Part shown: in pieces, positions 1 through 5,441 of the stretch | Layout of the letters: each line of letters begins with the position of its first letter | Position numbering within the stretch: the first letter of the stretch is position 1 | Source: an uncultured Lachnospiraceae bacterium | GTDB taxonomy: Bacteria; Bacillota; Clostridia; Lachnospirales; Lachnospiraceae | DNA length: 7,721 nt | Direction: 5' to 3' | Assembly: GCA_905236585.1 (NCBI GenBank) | Contig: CAJOQZ010000214.1 | Coordinates: 1-7,721 of the forward strand | Translations under genes and position numbers: made by a program | Notes under the pieces: model-generated | Seen by the model: only the letters and a program-made list of their open reading frames with translations | Database searches by the model: none | Told to the model about the DNA's origin: nothing

Positions 1-537
1 CAGGTCAATGGCGTCGCCGAAGACCGGCGTATAGTCCACTTTGAAATCGCCCGTGTGGATCACCGTCCCCGCCGGAGTGTATATGGCAAACGCCGCCGCG
101 TCCTGAATGCTGTGATTGGTGCGGATAAATTCGATACGGAATGCGCCTAAGTTGATGGACTGCCCGTATTCGCAGACCTTGCGGCGGACTTTTGACGTCA
201 GATTATGCTCCGCCAGTTTATGCTCGATAATGCCGATCGTCAGTTTCGTCGCGTAGACCGGAACTAAGATTTCGCGCAACAAAAACGGGAGCGCCCCGAT
301 ATGATCTTCGTGCCCGTGCGTAATAAAAATACCCTTAACCTTATCTTCATTCTCCAAAAGATAGGAAAAGTCCGGGATGACAAGATCAACCCCGAACATA
401 TCGTCTTCCGGAAATGCAAGTCCGCAGTCTACCACGATGATCGTGTCATCATATTCGAAAGCCGTAATGTTCATTCCGATCATTTCCAAGCCGCCGAGCG
501 GAATGATCTTCAGCTTTCCCTTATTCATTTTTCCCAA
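1..537 (-). CDS. rnj: Ribonuclease J, N-terminal part (runs off the window at base 1)
   Basis: RNase J is a metallo-beta-lactamase/beta-CASP nuclease with 5'-3' exo- and endonuclease activity on RNA, acting in the cytoplasm in mRNA decay and rRNA maturation. Only about 178 of the roughly 550-600 residues usual for the family are present. Numbered from the ATG at 528, the sequence opens with a P-L-G-G-L-E-x-I-G strand. It continues through the VDCG and FPEDD motifs to the zinc-binding H71-x-H73-x-D75-H76 signature (THGHEDHIG), then NHSI near 144 and HTGDFK near 162, all diagnostic of RNase J. The start is ambiguous. AAGGAG at 548-553 lies 10 bases before an in-frame TTG (535-537) but 19 bases before the ATG at 526-528, so TTG is preferred here. 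It follows the DUF1292 gene by 18 bases and is last in the ireB-ruvX-yrzB operon as far as the window shows. No frame damage is seen. Family assignment is very secure. Confidence 0.95.
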   Translation of the reverse strand, partial: MGKMNKGKLKIIPLGGLEMIGMNITAFEYDDTIIVVDCGLAFPEDDMFGVDLVIPDFSYLLENEDKVKGIFITHGHEDHIGALPFLLREILVPVYATKLTIGIIEHKLAEHNLTSKVRRKVCEYGQSINLGAFRIEFIRTNHSIQDAAAFAIYTPAGTVIHTGDFKVDYTPVFGDAIDL

Positions 538-555
538 AATTCATAATCTCCTTTG

Positions 556-828
556 TCAGCCTTGTATTTCGGTGTCTTCGAGCAGCTCCTCAAAAATATC
601 GGACAGCGCCGCAAGCAGCGTCTCGTCATCCACCGTTTCGTATGTCAGATCCTCGCCGTTGTCCTGCTTCACACGTAAAATGAAAGCATTTTCCTCATCA
701 CCCGCCGGCTCAGGAAGAGTCACCAAAAGAAACGTCTCACCGTTGAAAGTCGTCTGTTCCACAACCTCAAAGCGGACGTTCTCCCCCGATTCGATATCGT
801 AAAATTCAAGAATCCCTTTTTCTGGCAT
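556..828 (-). CDS. yrzB: DUF1292 family protein (YrzB/UPF0473-like)
   Basis: Small acidic protein of 90 residues, the usual length for DUF1292. Its biochemical role is unknown to me. Visible features are a short N-terminal E-K-G-x-x-E-F-Y segment, an F-E-V-V-E beta strand, a T-F-N-G-E-T-F-L-L-V-T-L-P repeat of beta character, a DEENAFILRV strand typical of the family, and an acidic helical C terminus (DETLLAALSDIFEELLED). The ATG at 826-828 sits inside the end of ruvX (23-base overlap), with AGGA about eight bases upstream, so translation is probably coupled to ruvX. Gene order ireB-ruvX-DUF1292 is strongly conserved in Firmicutes, which supports the call more than any single motif. There is no signal peptide or membrane segment. 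Function could be in ribosome or RNA metabolism judging only by neighbours; that is inference. Confidence 0.9.
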   Translation of the reverse strand: MPEKGILEFYDIESGENVRFEVVEQTTFNGETFLLVTLPEPAGDEENAFILRVKQDNGEDLTYETVDDETLLAALSDIFEELLEDTEIQG

Positions 829-1258
829 TGATATAGTCCTGTAAAATCAGCATAGCCGCCAACTCGTCGACATGCGCCTTTTGTTCCTCCAAGGAAAGCC
901 CGCTCTCCGTCATAGCATCTTCCGCCGCAACGCTCGTTAGACGCTCATCCCAAAGCGCAACGGGAAGCGCGATCCGCTCCCGCAGCTGATCGCGAAAAAG
1001 CAGCGTCTTTTGACAGCGGCTGCCCTCCTCGCCGGACAACCGAAACGGGTACCCCAAAACAATCCCGTCCGCCTTCCGCTCGGCGCAGATTTCCGCAATC
1101 CGTGAGAGCGTGCGCCGCAGTTTTGCCGGGCGCTCTCTGCGGATAATCTCGACCCCGACCGCAACGGAAACATTTTTATCACAAAAAGCGACGCCGACCG
1201 TCTTATCACCGTAATCCAAACCGATCAGATTACCGGACAGACGAACGTCGTCAGTCAT
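806..1258 (-). CDS. ruvX: RuvX/YqgF family Holliday-junction resolvase-like, putative pre-16S rRNA nuclease
   Basis: A 150-residue RNase H-fold protein of the YqgF family; members have been linked to 5' maturation of 16S rRNA and to Holliday-junction resolution. The family motifs appear in order. The first is the GLDYGDKTVGVA strand-turn-strand near residues 13-24, carrying the first catalytic Asp. Next come a GYPFRLSGEEGSR loop (the family's G-x-P-x-x-x-x-G-x-x-G), DERLTSVAAE near 104-113, and the C-terminal KAHVDELAAMLILQDYI helix with the last catalytic Asp. The ATG overlaps the last eight bases of ireB and its own end overlaps the DUF1292 start, so the three genes are tightly coupled. It lacks a typical strong Shine-Dalgarno, which fits translational coupling. 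Length and motifs are complete and no mutation of catalytic residues is seen. Confidence 0.95.
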   Translation of the reverse strand: MTDDVRLSGNLIGLDYGDKTVGVAFCDKNVSVAVGVEIIRRERPAKLRRTLSRIAEICAERKADGIVLGYPFRLSGEEGSRCQKTLLFRDQLRERIALPVALWDERLTSVAAEDAMTESGLSLEEQKAHVDELAAMLILQDYINARKRDS

Positions 1259-1520
1259 TCCATGCTTCCGATTTAATATACTCTGTCAGGAGTTCTTCGA
1301 CAAGTTCGTCGCGCTCCACCTTCATGATCAGGCTTCGTGCGCTGCGGTGACTTGTGATAAAAGTCGGATCTCCGGACATGATATAGCCGACAATCTGATT
1401 GACCGGATTGTAGCCTTTCTCCGTCATCGCCCGATATACTTCGGCAATGATCTCCTTGACTGAGATCTCGTTCTCCTTCGTCACCTTGAAATACTGCGTA
1501 TTTGTCAAATCGTTGTTCAT
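1251..1520 (-). CDS. ireB: IreB family regulatory phosphoprotein (YrzL/UPF0297)
   Basis: An 89-residue protein matching the IreB family. In Enterococcus faecalis, IreB is a small dimer phosphorylated on N-terminal threonines by the PASTA-domain Ser/Thr kinase IreK, and it affects cephalosporin tolerance; a matching role here is family knowledge, not shown by the sequence. Seen directly are an N-terminal segment with Thr6 and Thr8 before Q-Y-F, and the diagnostic block EKGYNPVNQIVGYIMSGDP at about residues 35-53. A THRSARSLIMKVERDELVEELL helix follows at about 56-77. AAGGGG (1528-1533) lies seven bases upstream of the ATG, giving a secure start. It overlaps ruvX by eight bases. It is preceded by mtaB rather than by alaS, its more usual upstream partner in Bacillus. 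Between mtaB and ireB I see no strong terminator, so read-through from mtaB is possible. Confidence 0.95.
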   Translation of the reverse strand: MNNDLTNTQYFKVTKENEISVKEIIAEVYRAMTEKGYNPVNQIVGYIMSGDPTFITSHRSARSLIMKVERDELVEELLTEYIKSEAWND

Positions 1521-1603
1521 GCTGATACCCCTTTACTTCGCCCCTTTCGCCGTTTTTATATGCAAACAGCCGCGCCTTATTATCATCGCGGGCACAAGTA
1601 AGG

Positions 1604-2995
1604 TTATTTTACCTCATAATCGGATTTTTGTAAAGAAATTGTAACAATTTGATTCTTAAGATCCTCCTCGCTCTCCCGGTACACCCGCAGATACTCGCGT
1701 GTAAATCCCGTCCACATCCGTTTTCCCTGCAGGAAATTCTCTTCCTCGAACAGCACCTCGACCTCGCGGTTCTCCCAAATATGGTAAAAATCATCCGCCA
1801 TCGACTGCGCGGCATCCAGCAAAATATCGCTGCGGGCGTTTTTTGCATCTTCCGGCACCTGCCCGTCCATGGCATACGCCCGCGTCCCCTCACGCGGCGA
1901 AAACTTAAAGACGTGCATATCGGCAAACGCCATCCGCCGGACAAACGCAAGCGTCTTTTCAAACTCCTCCTCCGTCTCCCCCGGAAAGCCCGCGATTACG
2001 TCTGTTGTAATCGCCGGGTCCATAAAATACGTCCGCAGATAAGAAACGCTTTCGGCAAAATCCGCCGTGGTATAATGGCGGTTCATCCGCGCAATCGTCT
2101 CATCGCAGCCGCTTTGCAGGGAAAGATGAAAATGCGGACAAAGCGAGGCGCACGAAGAAAGCCGCCGCGCAGCGTCCTCCGTTACAAGCCTCGGCTCCAT
2201 GGAACTTAACCGCAGCCGCCGCAAACCGGGAAGCGCGTCGATTTTTTCCACCAGATCGATCAGTCCGCTTCCCTCGTCCCGATACGAACTGACATGAATC
2301 CCCGTCAAAACGATCTCCCGATAGCCTTTTGCAATGAGATCCGAAATTTCATCAAGGATCGACGCCGCTGCGCGGCTCCGCACGCGCCCCCGGACATAGG
2401 GAATCCTACAGTACGAGCAAAACTGGTTGCATCCGTCCTGAATTTTCACAAACGCGCGGGTGTGCGTCCGCGCATCCAAAGACGGTTCCGACGGCGCATT
2501 TTCCGTATATACGTCGTCCGTCCGCCCCGCATCATCCTGCGGCATCCGCCGTTTTTCAAACATTTCCTCATAGCATTCGCCCGGCGCATTGATGTCAATG
2601 ACGCGAACCTGTGCGCGTTTTTCCTCAAGATACTGCTCCAAGACGGAAAGCAGTTCGCCCTTTTTATCATTCCCGAGCAGAATATCCGCCCCGACATCTT
2701 CGGGCGTTAGCCCTCCCGCCTGCACAAAACATCCGGCGGCGACAACAATGGCGTTCGGATTCAAGCGTCTCGCACGGTGCAGCATCTGCCGCGATTTTTT
2801 ATCCGCGATCTGCGTAACGGAACATGTGTTGACAACATATACATCCGCCCGGTGCGCAAACGGTACAATGCGGAGTCCGGCTTCCGACAGACGCTGCGCC
2901 ATTTTTTGCGTCTCATACGCATTGACCTTACAACCCAAATTGTGCAATGCTACAGTTTCTATGCCTTTTTTACTAATGTTTGTTGACTTTTTCAT
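1604..2995 (-). CDS. mtaB: MtaB-type tRNA (N6-L-threonylcarbamoyladenosine37-C2)-methylthiotransferase
   Basis: Radical-SAM methylthiotransferase that converts t6A37 to ms2t6A37 in ANN-decoding tRNAs, acting in the cytoplasm with two [4Fe-4S] clusters. Its 463 residues are slightly long for the family (about 430-450). The N-terminal UPF0004 domain carries its three cluster cysteines in LGCKVNAYET (C22), NTCSVT (C58) and AAGCF (C89). The radical-SAM domain carries C189-x3-C193-x2-C196 (DGCNQFCSYCRIPYVRGR). Further landmarks are HVSSYRDEG, RLSSMEP, HFHLSLQSGCD, MNRHYT, TDVIAGFPGETEEEF and FKFSPREGT, all typical of MtaB/YqeV. The last ~60 residues have the length and position of a TRAM RNA-binding domain. 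An insertion at about 140-178 (rich in D, E, P and T) before the SAM domain may explain the extra length. I see no Shine-Dalgarno before the ATG. YqeV-type is preferred over MiaB because of the LGCKVNAYET and NTCSVT wording. Confidence 0.94.
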   Translation of the reverse strand: MKKSTNISKKGIETVALHNLGCKVNAYETQKMAQRLSEAGLRIVPFAHRADVYVVNTCSVTQIADKKSRQMLHRARRLNPNAIVVAAGCFVQAGGLTPEDVGADILLGNDKKGELLSVLEQYLEEKRAQVRVIDINAPGECYEEMFEKRRMPQDDAGRTDDVYTENAPSEPSLDARTHTRAFVKIQDGCNQFCSYCRIPYVRGRVRSRAAASILDEISDLIAKGYREIVLTGIHVSSYRDEGSGLIDLVEKIDALPGLRRLRLSSMEPRLVTEDAARRLSSCASLCPHFHLSLQSGCDETIARMNRHYTTADFAESVSYLRTYFMDPAITTDVIAGFPGETEEEFEKTLAFVRRMAFADMHVFKFSPREGTRAYAMDGQVPEDAKNARSDILLDAAQSMADDFYHIWENREVEVLFEEENFLQGKRMWTGFTREYLRVYRESEEDLKNQIVTISLQKSDYEVK

Positions 2996-3008
2996 AAGAA
3001 TAAATTAC

Positions 3009-3014
3009 TATAAT
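3009..3014 (+). promoter_or_regulatory. Consensus -10 box for the HPr-like gene
   Basis: A perfect TATAAT lies 37 bases before the ATG of the plus-strand HPr-like gene. The best -35 candidate is TTGACT at 2983-2988, but its spacing of 20 bases is longer than the usual 17, so the -35 is uncertain. The box lies in the 56-base gap shared with the divergent mtaB gene, where the minus strand also reads TATAGT (3012-3007). Confidence 0.5.
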
Positions 3015-3038
3015 CATGTTAATTGATTTTACTTTGGC

Positions 3039-3044
3039 AGGAGG
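3039..3044 (+). promoter_or_regulatory. Ribosome binding site fixing the HPr-like start at 3052
   Basis: A perfect AGGAGG with a seven-base spacer to the ATG at 3052. It rules out the earlier in-frame ATG at 3016, which has no such signal and would place the Shine-Dalgarno inside the reading frame. Confidence 0.9.
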
Positions 3045-3051
3045 TACGTTT

Positions 3052-3282
3052 ATGAAAACGGTTAAAATTTCATTGAATTCTATCGACAAAGTTAAGTCGT
3101 TTGTTAATGTAATCAGTCAGTTCGACAGCGACTTCGATCTGATTTCCGGAAGATATGTCATTGATGCGAAGTCGATCATGGGAATCTTCTCCTTAGACCT
3201 CGCACAGCCGATCGATCTTACGATTCACGCAGACAACGACGACGAGATTATGAAGGCGTTAGATACCTATCTCGTAAAGTAG
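3052..3282 (+). CDS. HPr-like protein without the catalytic histidine
   Basis: A 76-residue protein with the HPr (PTS phosphocarrier) fold. It aligns without gaps to Bacillus subtilis HPr from S10 onward. F24-D25-S26-D27 matches the K-Y-D-A-D region, and D38-A-K-S41-I-M-G-I-F-S-L matches the N-L-K-S46-I-M-G-V-M-S-L regulatory-serine segment. In this alignment the position of the phosphorylated His15 is Ser10 and that of Arg17 is Asp12, so it cannot carry phosphate from Enzyme I in the normal way. The Ser46 equivalent, Ser41, and its hydrophobic patch are kept. That resembles Crh of Bacillus, which lacks His15 and acts as a CcpA cofactor after serine phosphorylation; a Crh-like role is inference, and binding some other partner is equally possible. 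The gene is monocistronic: own -10 box, strong RBS, terminator 23 bases downstream. No PTS gene is nearby. Confidence 0.85.
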   Translation: MKTVKISLNSIDKVKSFVNVISQFDSDFDLISGRYVIDAKSIMGIFSLDLAQPIDLTIHADNDDEIMKALDTYLVK

Positions 3283-3305
3283 TCATCTCGTATCGCCACT
3301 CTTTT

Positions 3306-3332
3306 CCCCCGCAAGATAGCGGGGGTTTTTAT
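3306..3332 (+). terminator. Rho-independent terminator of the HPr-like gene
   Basis: A seven-base-pair GC stem (CCCCCGC 3306-3312 with GCGGGGG 3319-3325) with a six-base loop AAGATA, followed directly by TTTTTATTT. It begins 23 bases after the stop codon. Confidence 0.93.
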
Positions 3333-3333
3333 T

Positions 3334-3657
3334 TGAGCGATTTTGCAGTTGTACCCAGCGAAACACGCAATCAAAAATTGTTTCTTTCCGCATAGATTTC
3401 CCCACACTTTTCCCTTCCTCGCACCGTATTGGTTCTGCTATTTTCATCTTCCTTGGGCGGCAACTTTTTTAATTCTACCATATTTCAACCGCAGTTGCCA
3501 CATCAAGAGGTCTGTCATTTTTTATGTATAGACCTATGGACAAAACGCCGCCAGCAAGGGTATGATGATATTATATGTTAGCATACTAATGGTTGCCTAT
3601 GCCGGATACGGGCGGTTTTGGGCATGCTTTCGTACTATATCGCATGGAGAAAAAGCA
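3334..3657 (+). other. Gene-free stretch with two inverted repeats upstream of the phosphoesterase
   Basis: AT- and pyrimidine-rich DNA with no convincing gene. It contains two inverted repeats. One is GGCAACT (3459-3465) with AGTTGCC (3493-3499), enclosing a T6 run. The other is AGGTCT (3508-3513) with AGACCT (3530-3535), which can extend by a G-T and a T-A pair and encloses TATGTATA. -10-like elements are TATGTA (3523-3528) and TATTAT (3569-3574), but neither has a good -35 at 16-18 bases. The stretch is probably the promoter and 5' leader of the phosphoesterase gene; a small RNA is possible but unsupported. Confidence 0.4.
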
Positions 3658-4596
3658 ATGGGAAAAATATTCGCGTGCAGCGATCTGCACGGACGCTATG
3701 ACAAATATGAACGCATTATGGAGCATGTCACCGACGACGATACTCTGTACTTTCTCGGCGACGCCATCGACCGGAACCCGGACGGCATGAAAATCCTCAT
3801 TGATGTCATGACGCGGAAAAATGTGGAGTTTTTCATTGGGAATCATGAGTTGATGATGTACTGCACCCTCTTCATGCATGACGAATTATCGGCCGTCGAA
3901 AAAGATCGCCTTGCGGCGGACGGAACGATTTTTTCGGATTCGCCCCATTTGAATGGCTTAACCATAGACAGACACAGTTACGGCGCATGGACGAATTTTT
4001 CCAACAGAGGGGATGTCACGCTCGGCGACTTTCTGCATCACTATATCGACCGAAAAGATGAACTCCGACAGTTCTTTCTTCATGCGCACGTCCGTAAGAC
4101 GATTACGATAGGCGGCAAGAAATACTGTCTGTCCCATACCGGCTACACGGCGGACGGCAACGACGATCTTGATTTTGCGGATACCGGTGCCAACAACCTT
4201 GCCGGGAACGCATTTTGGCATTCTCCGTTCGCGCTTGTTTCGGACATTGCAGGCAGAAAGATAAAAGACATGGGCGACCGGACGGTACTGTATCCGTATG
4301 ACGTGGCAGCGGCTGCGAATGCGGACGACTTCGATGACGCCGGATATTCTTTTTTGAAAAACGCAAAGGAAGACGTCACCTATATCTGCGGGCACATTTT
4401 CGTCCAAAGGCTCGGCACGGATAAAATGGCGTGCATGGTGCTGCAGGGCAGGATTGACGGAAAGGAAAAGCATGTGCTTTTCGCCGACATCGACGGCGGC
4501 TGCGCCATGAACGAAAATTTCTGCAAAAAAAACGGCATCCGCGTACCGAGAGCCGTTTTATATAATATCACAGATGATGAGGCGGTTTACGTATGA
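3658..4596 (+). CDS. PPP-type metallophosphoesterase (Ser/Thr protein phosphatase or ApaH-like)
   Basis: A 312-residue cytoplasmic protein with all metal-binding motifs of the phosphoprotein-phosphatase branch of calcineurin-like phosphoesterases. They are D9-x-H11-G (SDLHGRY), G34-D35-x-x-D38-R39, G61-N62-H63-E64, H160 (LSHTG where VHAG is usual) and GH246. The tail IDGGCAM takes the place of the family's IDTG near the end. The expected reaction is hydrolysis of a phosphomonoester (phosphoprotein) or dinucleoside polyphosphate with two metal ions; the substrate cannot be read from the sequence. It is longer than the ~220 residues of PrpA/lambda phosphatase, with extra segments at about 70-140 and 165-235 that could form a cap. 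The start is the ATG at 3658, with GGAG (3646-3649) eight bases upstream. An in-frame ATG at 3562 exists but has no ribosome binding site and its first 32 residues do not look like part of the fold. It stands alone and converges on the HAD gene. Confidence 0.88.
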   Translation: MGKIFACSDLHGRYDKYERIMEHVTDDDTLYFLGDAIDRNPDGMKILIDVMTRKNVEFFIGNHELMMYCTLFMHDELSAVEKDRLAADGTIFSDSPHLNGLTIDRHSYGAWTNFSNRGDVTLGDFLHHYIDRKDELRQFFLHAHVRKTITIGGKKYCLSHTGYTADGNDDLDFADTGANNLAGNAFWHSPFALVSDIAGRKIKDMGDRTVLYPYDVAAAANADDFDDAGYSFLKNAKEDVTYICGHIFVQRLGTDKMACMVLQGRIDGKEKHVLFADIDGGCAMNENFCKKNGIRVPRAVLYNITDDEAVYV

Positions 4597-4598
4597 AA

Positions 4599-4648
4599 AG
4601 ATATTTCTTGTCCGTTTTTTTTAGAGTTTCCTTTTGATAGGAATATCT
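4599..4648. terminator. Possible bidirectional terminator between convergent genes
   Basis: The 63 bases between the phosphoesterase stop and the HAD stop hold an outer inverted repeat, AGATATTTC (4599-4607) with GGAATATCT (4640-4648), one mismatch. A competing small hairpin is TTCC (4628-4631) with GGAA (4640-4643). A T8 run lies at 4615-4622, and CCCCCG followed by T6 lies at 4650-4661. The stems are AT-rich and mutually exclusive, so this is weaker than a textbook terminator. Confidence 0.35.
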
Positions 4649-4659
4649 GCCCCCGTTTT

Positions 4660-5271
4660 TTATGAAACACTCTCTTGCAGTTTTTGCAGTTCCCTTATCA
4701 GCATCTCCTCGGTCGTTACCTGCACGGCATCCATTCCAAGTGCAACGGACGCATCCACGTTGACTTTCCGGTCGTCAAAGAAAATGCTCTCCTCCGGCAA
4801 TATCCCATAGGTATGAAAAAGCGCCTCATAAATTCTCCGATCCGGTTTCATCAAATGGACGCCGCTCGACACGATCATTCCTGACAGGCGATCCATAAAC
4901 GGAATCCGTTTTGTATGTTCGGTAAAAAAGGTACTCGGATAATTGGACAAAATGTACGCCCGCATGCCCCCATCCAAAAGGCGTTCCACTTCCCGATAGA
5001 TGGCATCCCTCGCTACCGGCATCAGTTCCTTATGCGAAAAAAAATACCGGATCTCATCTTCATGGGAAGGATTCTTCTCAATGAACATTCCCATAACCTC
5101 ATCGAACGGGATGTTCTCCAAATCAAGTTCCACCCACATGGGATCGCCGAACATCATATAATAAAACCGGTCCGCCTCATCCTTGGACAGACCATAGTCC
5201 TCCATCATCTCCCGCCAGCGGTAAGACAGAAGCACCTCTCCCACGTCAAGAACAAGATTTTTATACTTCAT
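4660..5271 (-). CDS. HAD-superfamily hydrolase, subfamily IA, YihX-like
   Basis: A 203-residue soluble phosphatase-type HAD protein. Motif I is LVLDVGEVLL with nucleophile D9; the usual second Asp at +2 is Gly11, as in YihX and related D-x-G-x-V members. A helical C1 cap fills about residues 16-85. Motif II is ILSNYP (S109), motif III is KPDRRIYE (K142), and motif IV is FFDDRKVNVDAS (D166, D167). YihX of E. coli acts on alpha-glucose-1-phosphate; the substrate here cannot be inferred. AGGAGG (5281-5286) lies nine bases before the ATG, so the start is firm. A promoter-like TTGACA/CATGCT pair is about 90 bases further upstream. The gene is transcribed alone and converges on the phosphoesterase gene; two phosphatases facing each other may be chance. 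Confidence 0.9.
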   Translation of the reverse strand: MKYKNLVLDVGEVLLSYRWREMMEDYGLSKDEADRFYYMMFGDPMWVELDLENIPFDEVMGMFIEKNPSHEDEIRYFFSHKELMPVARDAIYREVERLLDGGMRAYILSNYPSTFFTEHTKRIPFMDRLSGMIVSSGVHLMKPDRRIYEALFHTYGILPEESIFFDDRKVNVDASVALGMDAVQVTTEEMLIRELQKLQESVS

Positions 5272-5361
5272 AACTGTTTGCCTCCTCTTTTATTTTAAGT
5301 TCCCCATAGAGCATATCCGTTTTCGTTCGCCCTGCCGTTGGCAAGAATCTTTCCATAAAAG

Positions 5362-5390
5362 AGCATGAAGCATTGCGGGTGCATTGTCAA
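5362..5390 (-). promoter_or_regulatory. Promoter-like sequence upstream of the HAD gene
   Basis: On the minus strand, a perfect TTGACA (5390-5385) is followed after exactly 17 bases by CATGCT (5367-5362), a weak 3-of-6 match to TATAAT. This would put transcription start near 5355, giving a leader of about 85 bases to the HAD start at 5271. The perfect -35 and the spacing support it; the poor -10 limits confidence and may mean dependence on an activator. Confidence 0.45.
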
Positions 5391-5441
5391 GAAAAAATGA
5401 GGCAGCCGCGGAAATCTATTTTCTTTTTCGCCCCCGCACTT

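Noticed and set aside
377..802. 141-codon plus-strand frame across rnj and the DUF1292 gene
   Set aside because: Antisense shadow: serine-rich translation, and the minus-strand frames are clear conserved proteins.
1566..1596. Inverted repeat CCGCG/CGCGG between mtaB and ireB as a terminator
   Set aside because: The stem is only five pairs with a 12-base loop and there is no U-run directly after it on the minus strand.
3016..3051. Longer start for the HPr-like gene (ATG at 3016, 12 extra residues)
   Set aside because: The perfect AGGAGG at 3039-3044 with a seven-base spacer points to the ATG at 3052, and HPr-fold proteins begin at that point.
3343..3531. 62-codon plus-strand reading frame in the gap after the terminator
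   Set aside because: No ribosome binding site, aromatic- and proline-rich composition without any family resemblance, and it overlaps both inverted repeats.
3562..3657. Upstream start of the phosphoesterase adding 32 residues, with a hydrophobic stretch that could be read as a signal sequence
   Set aside because: No Shine-Dalgarno before it, while GGAG is well placed before the ATG at 3658, where the SDLHG strand of the fold begins.
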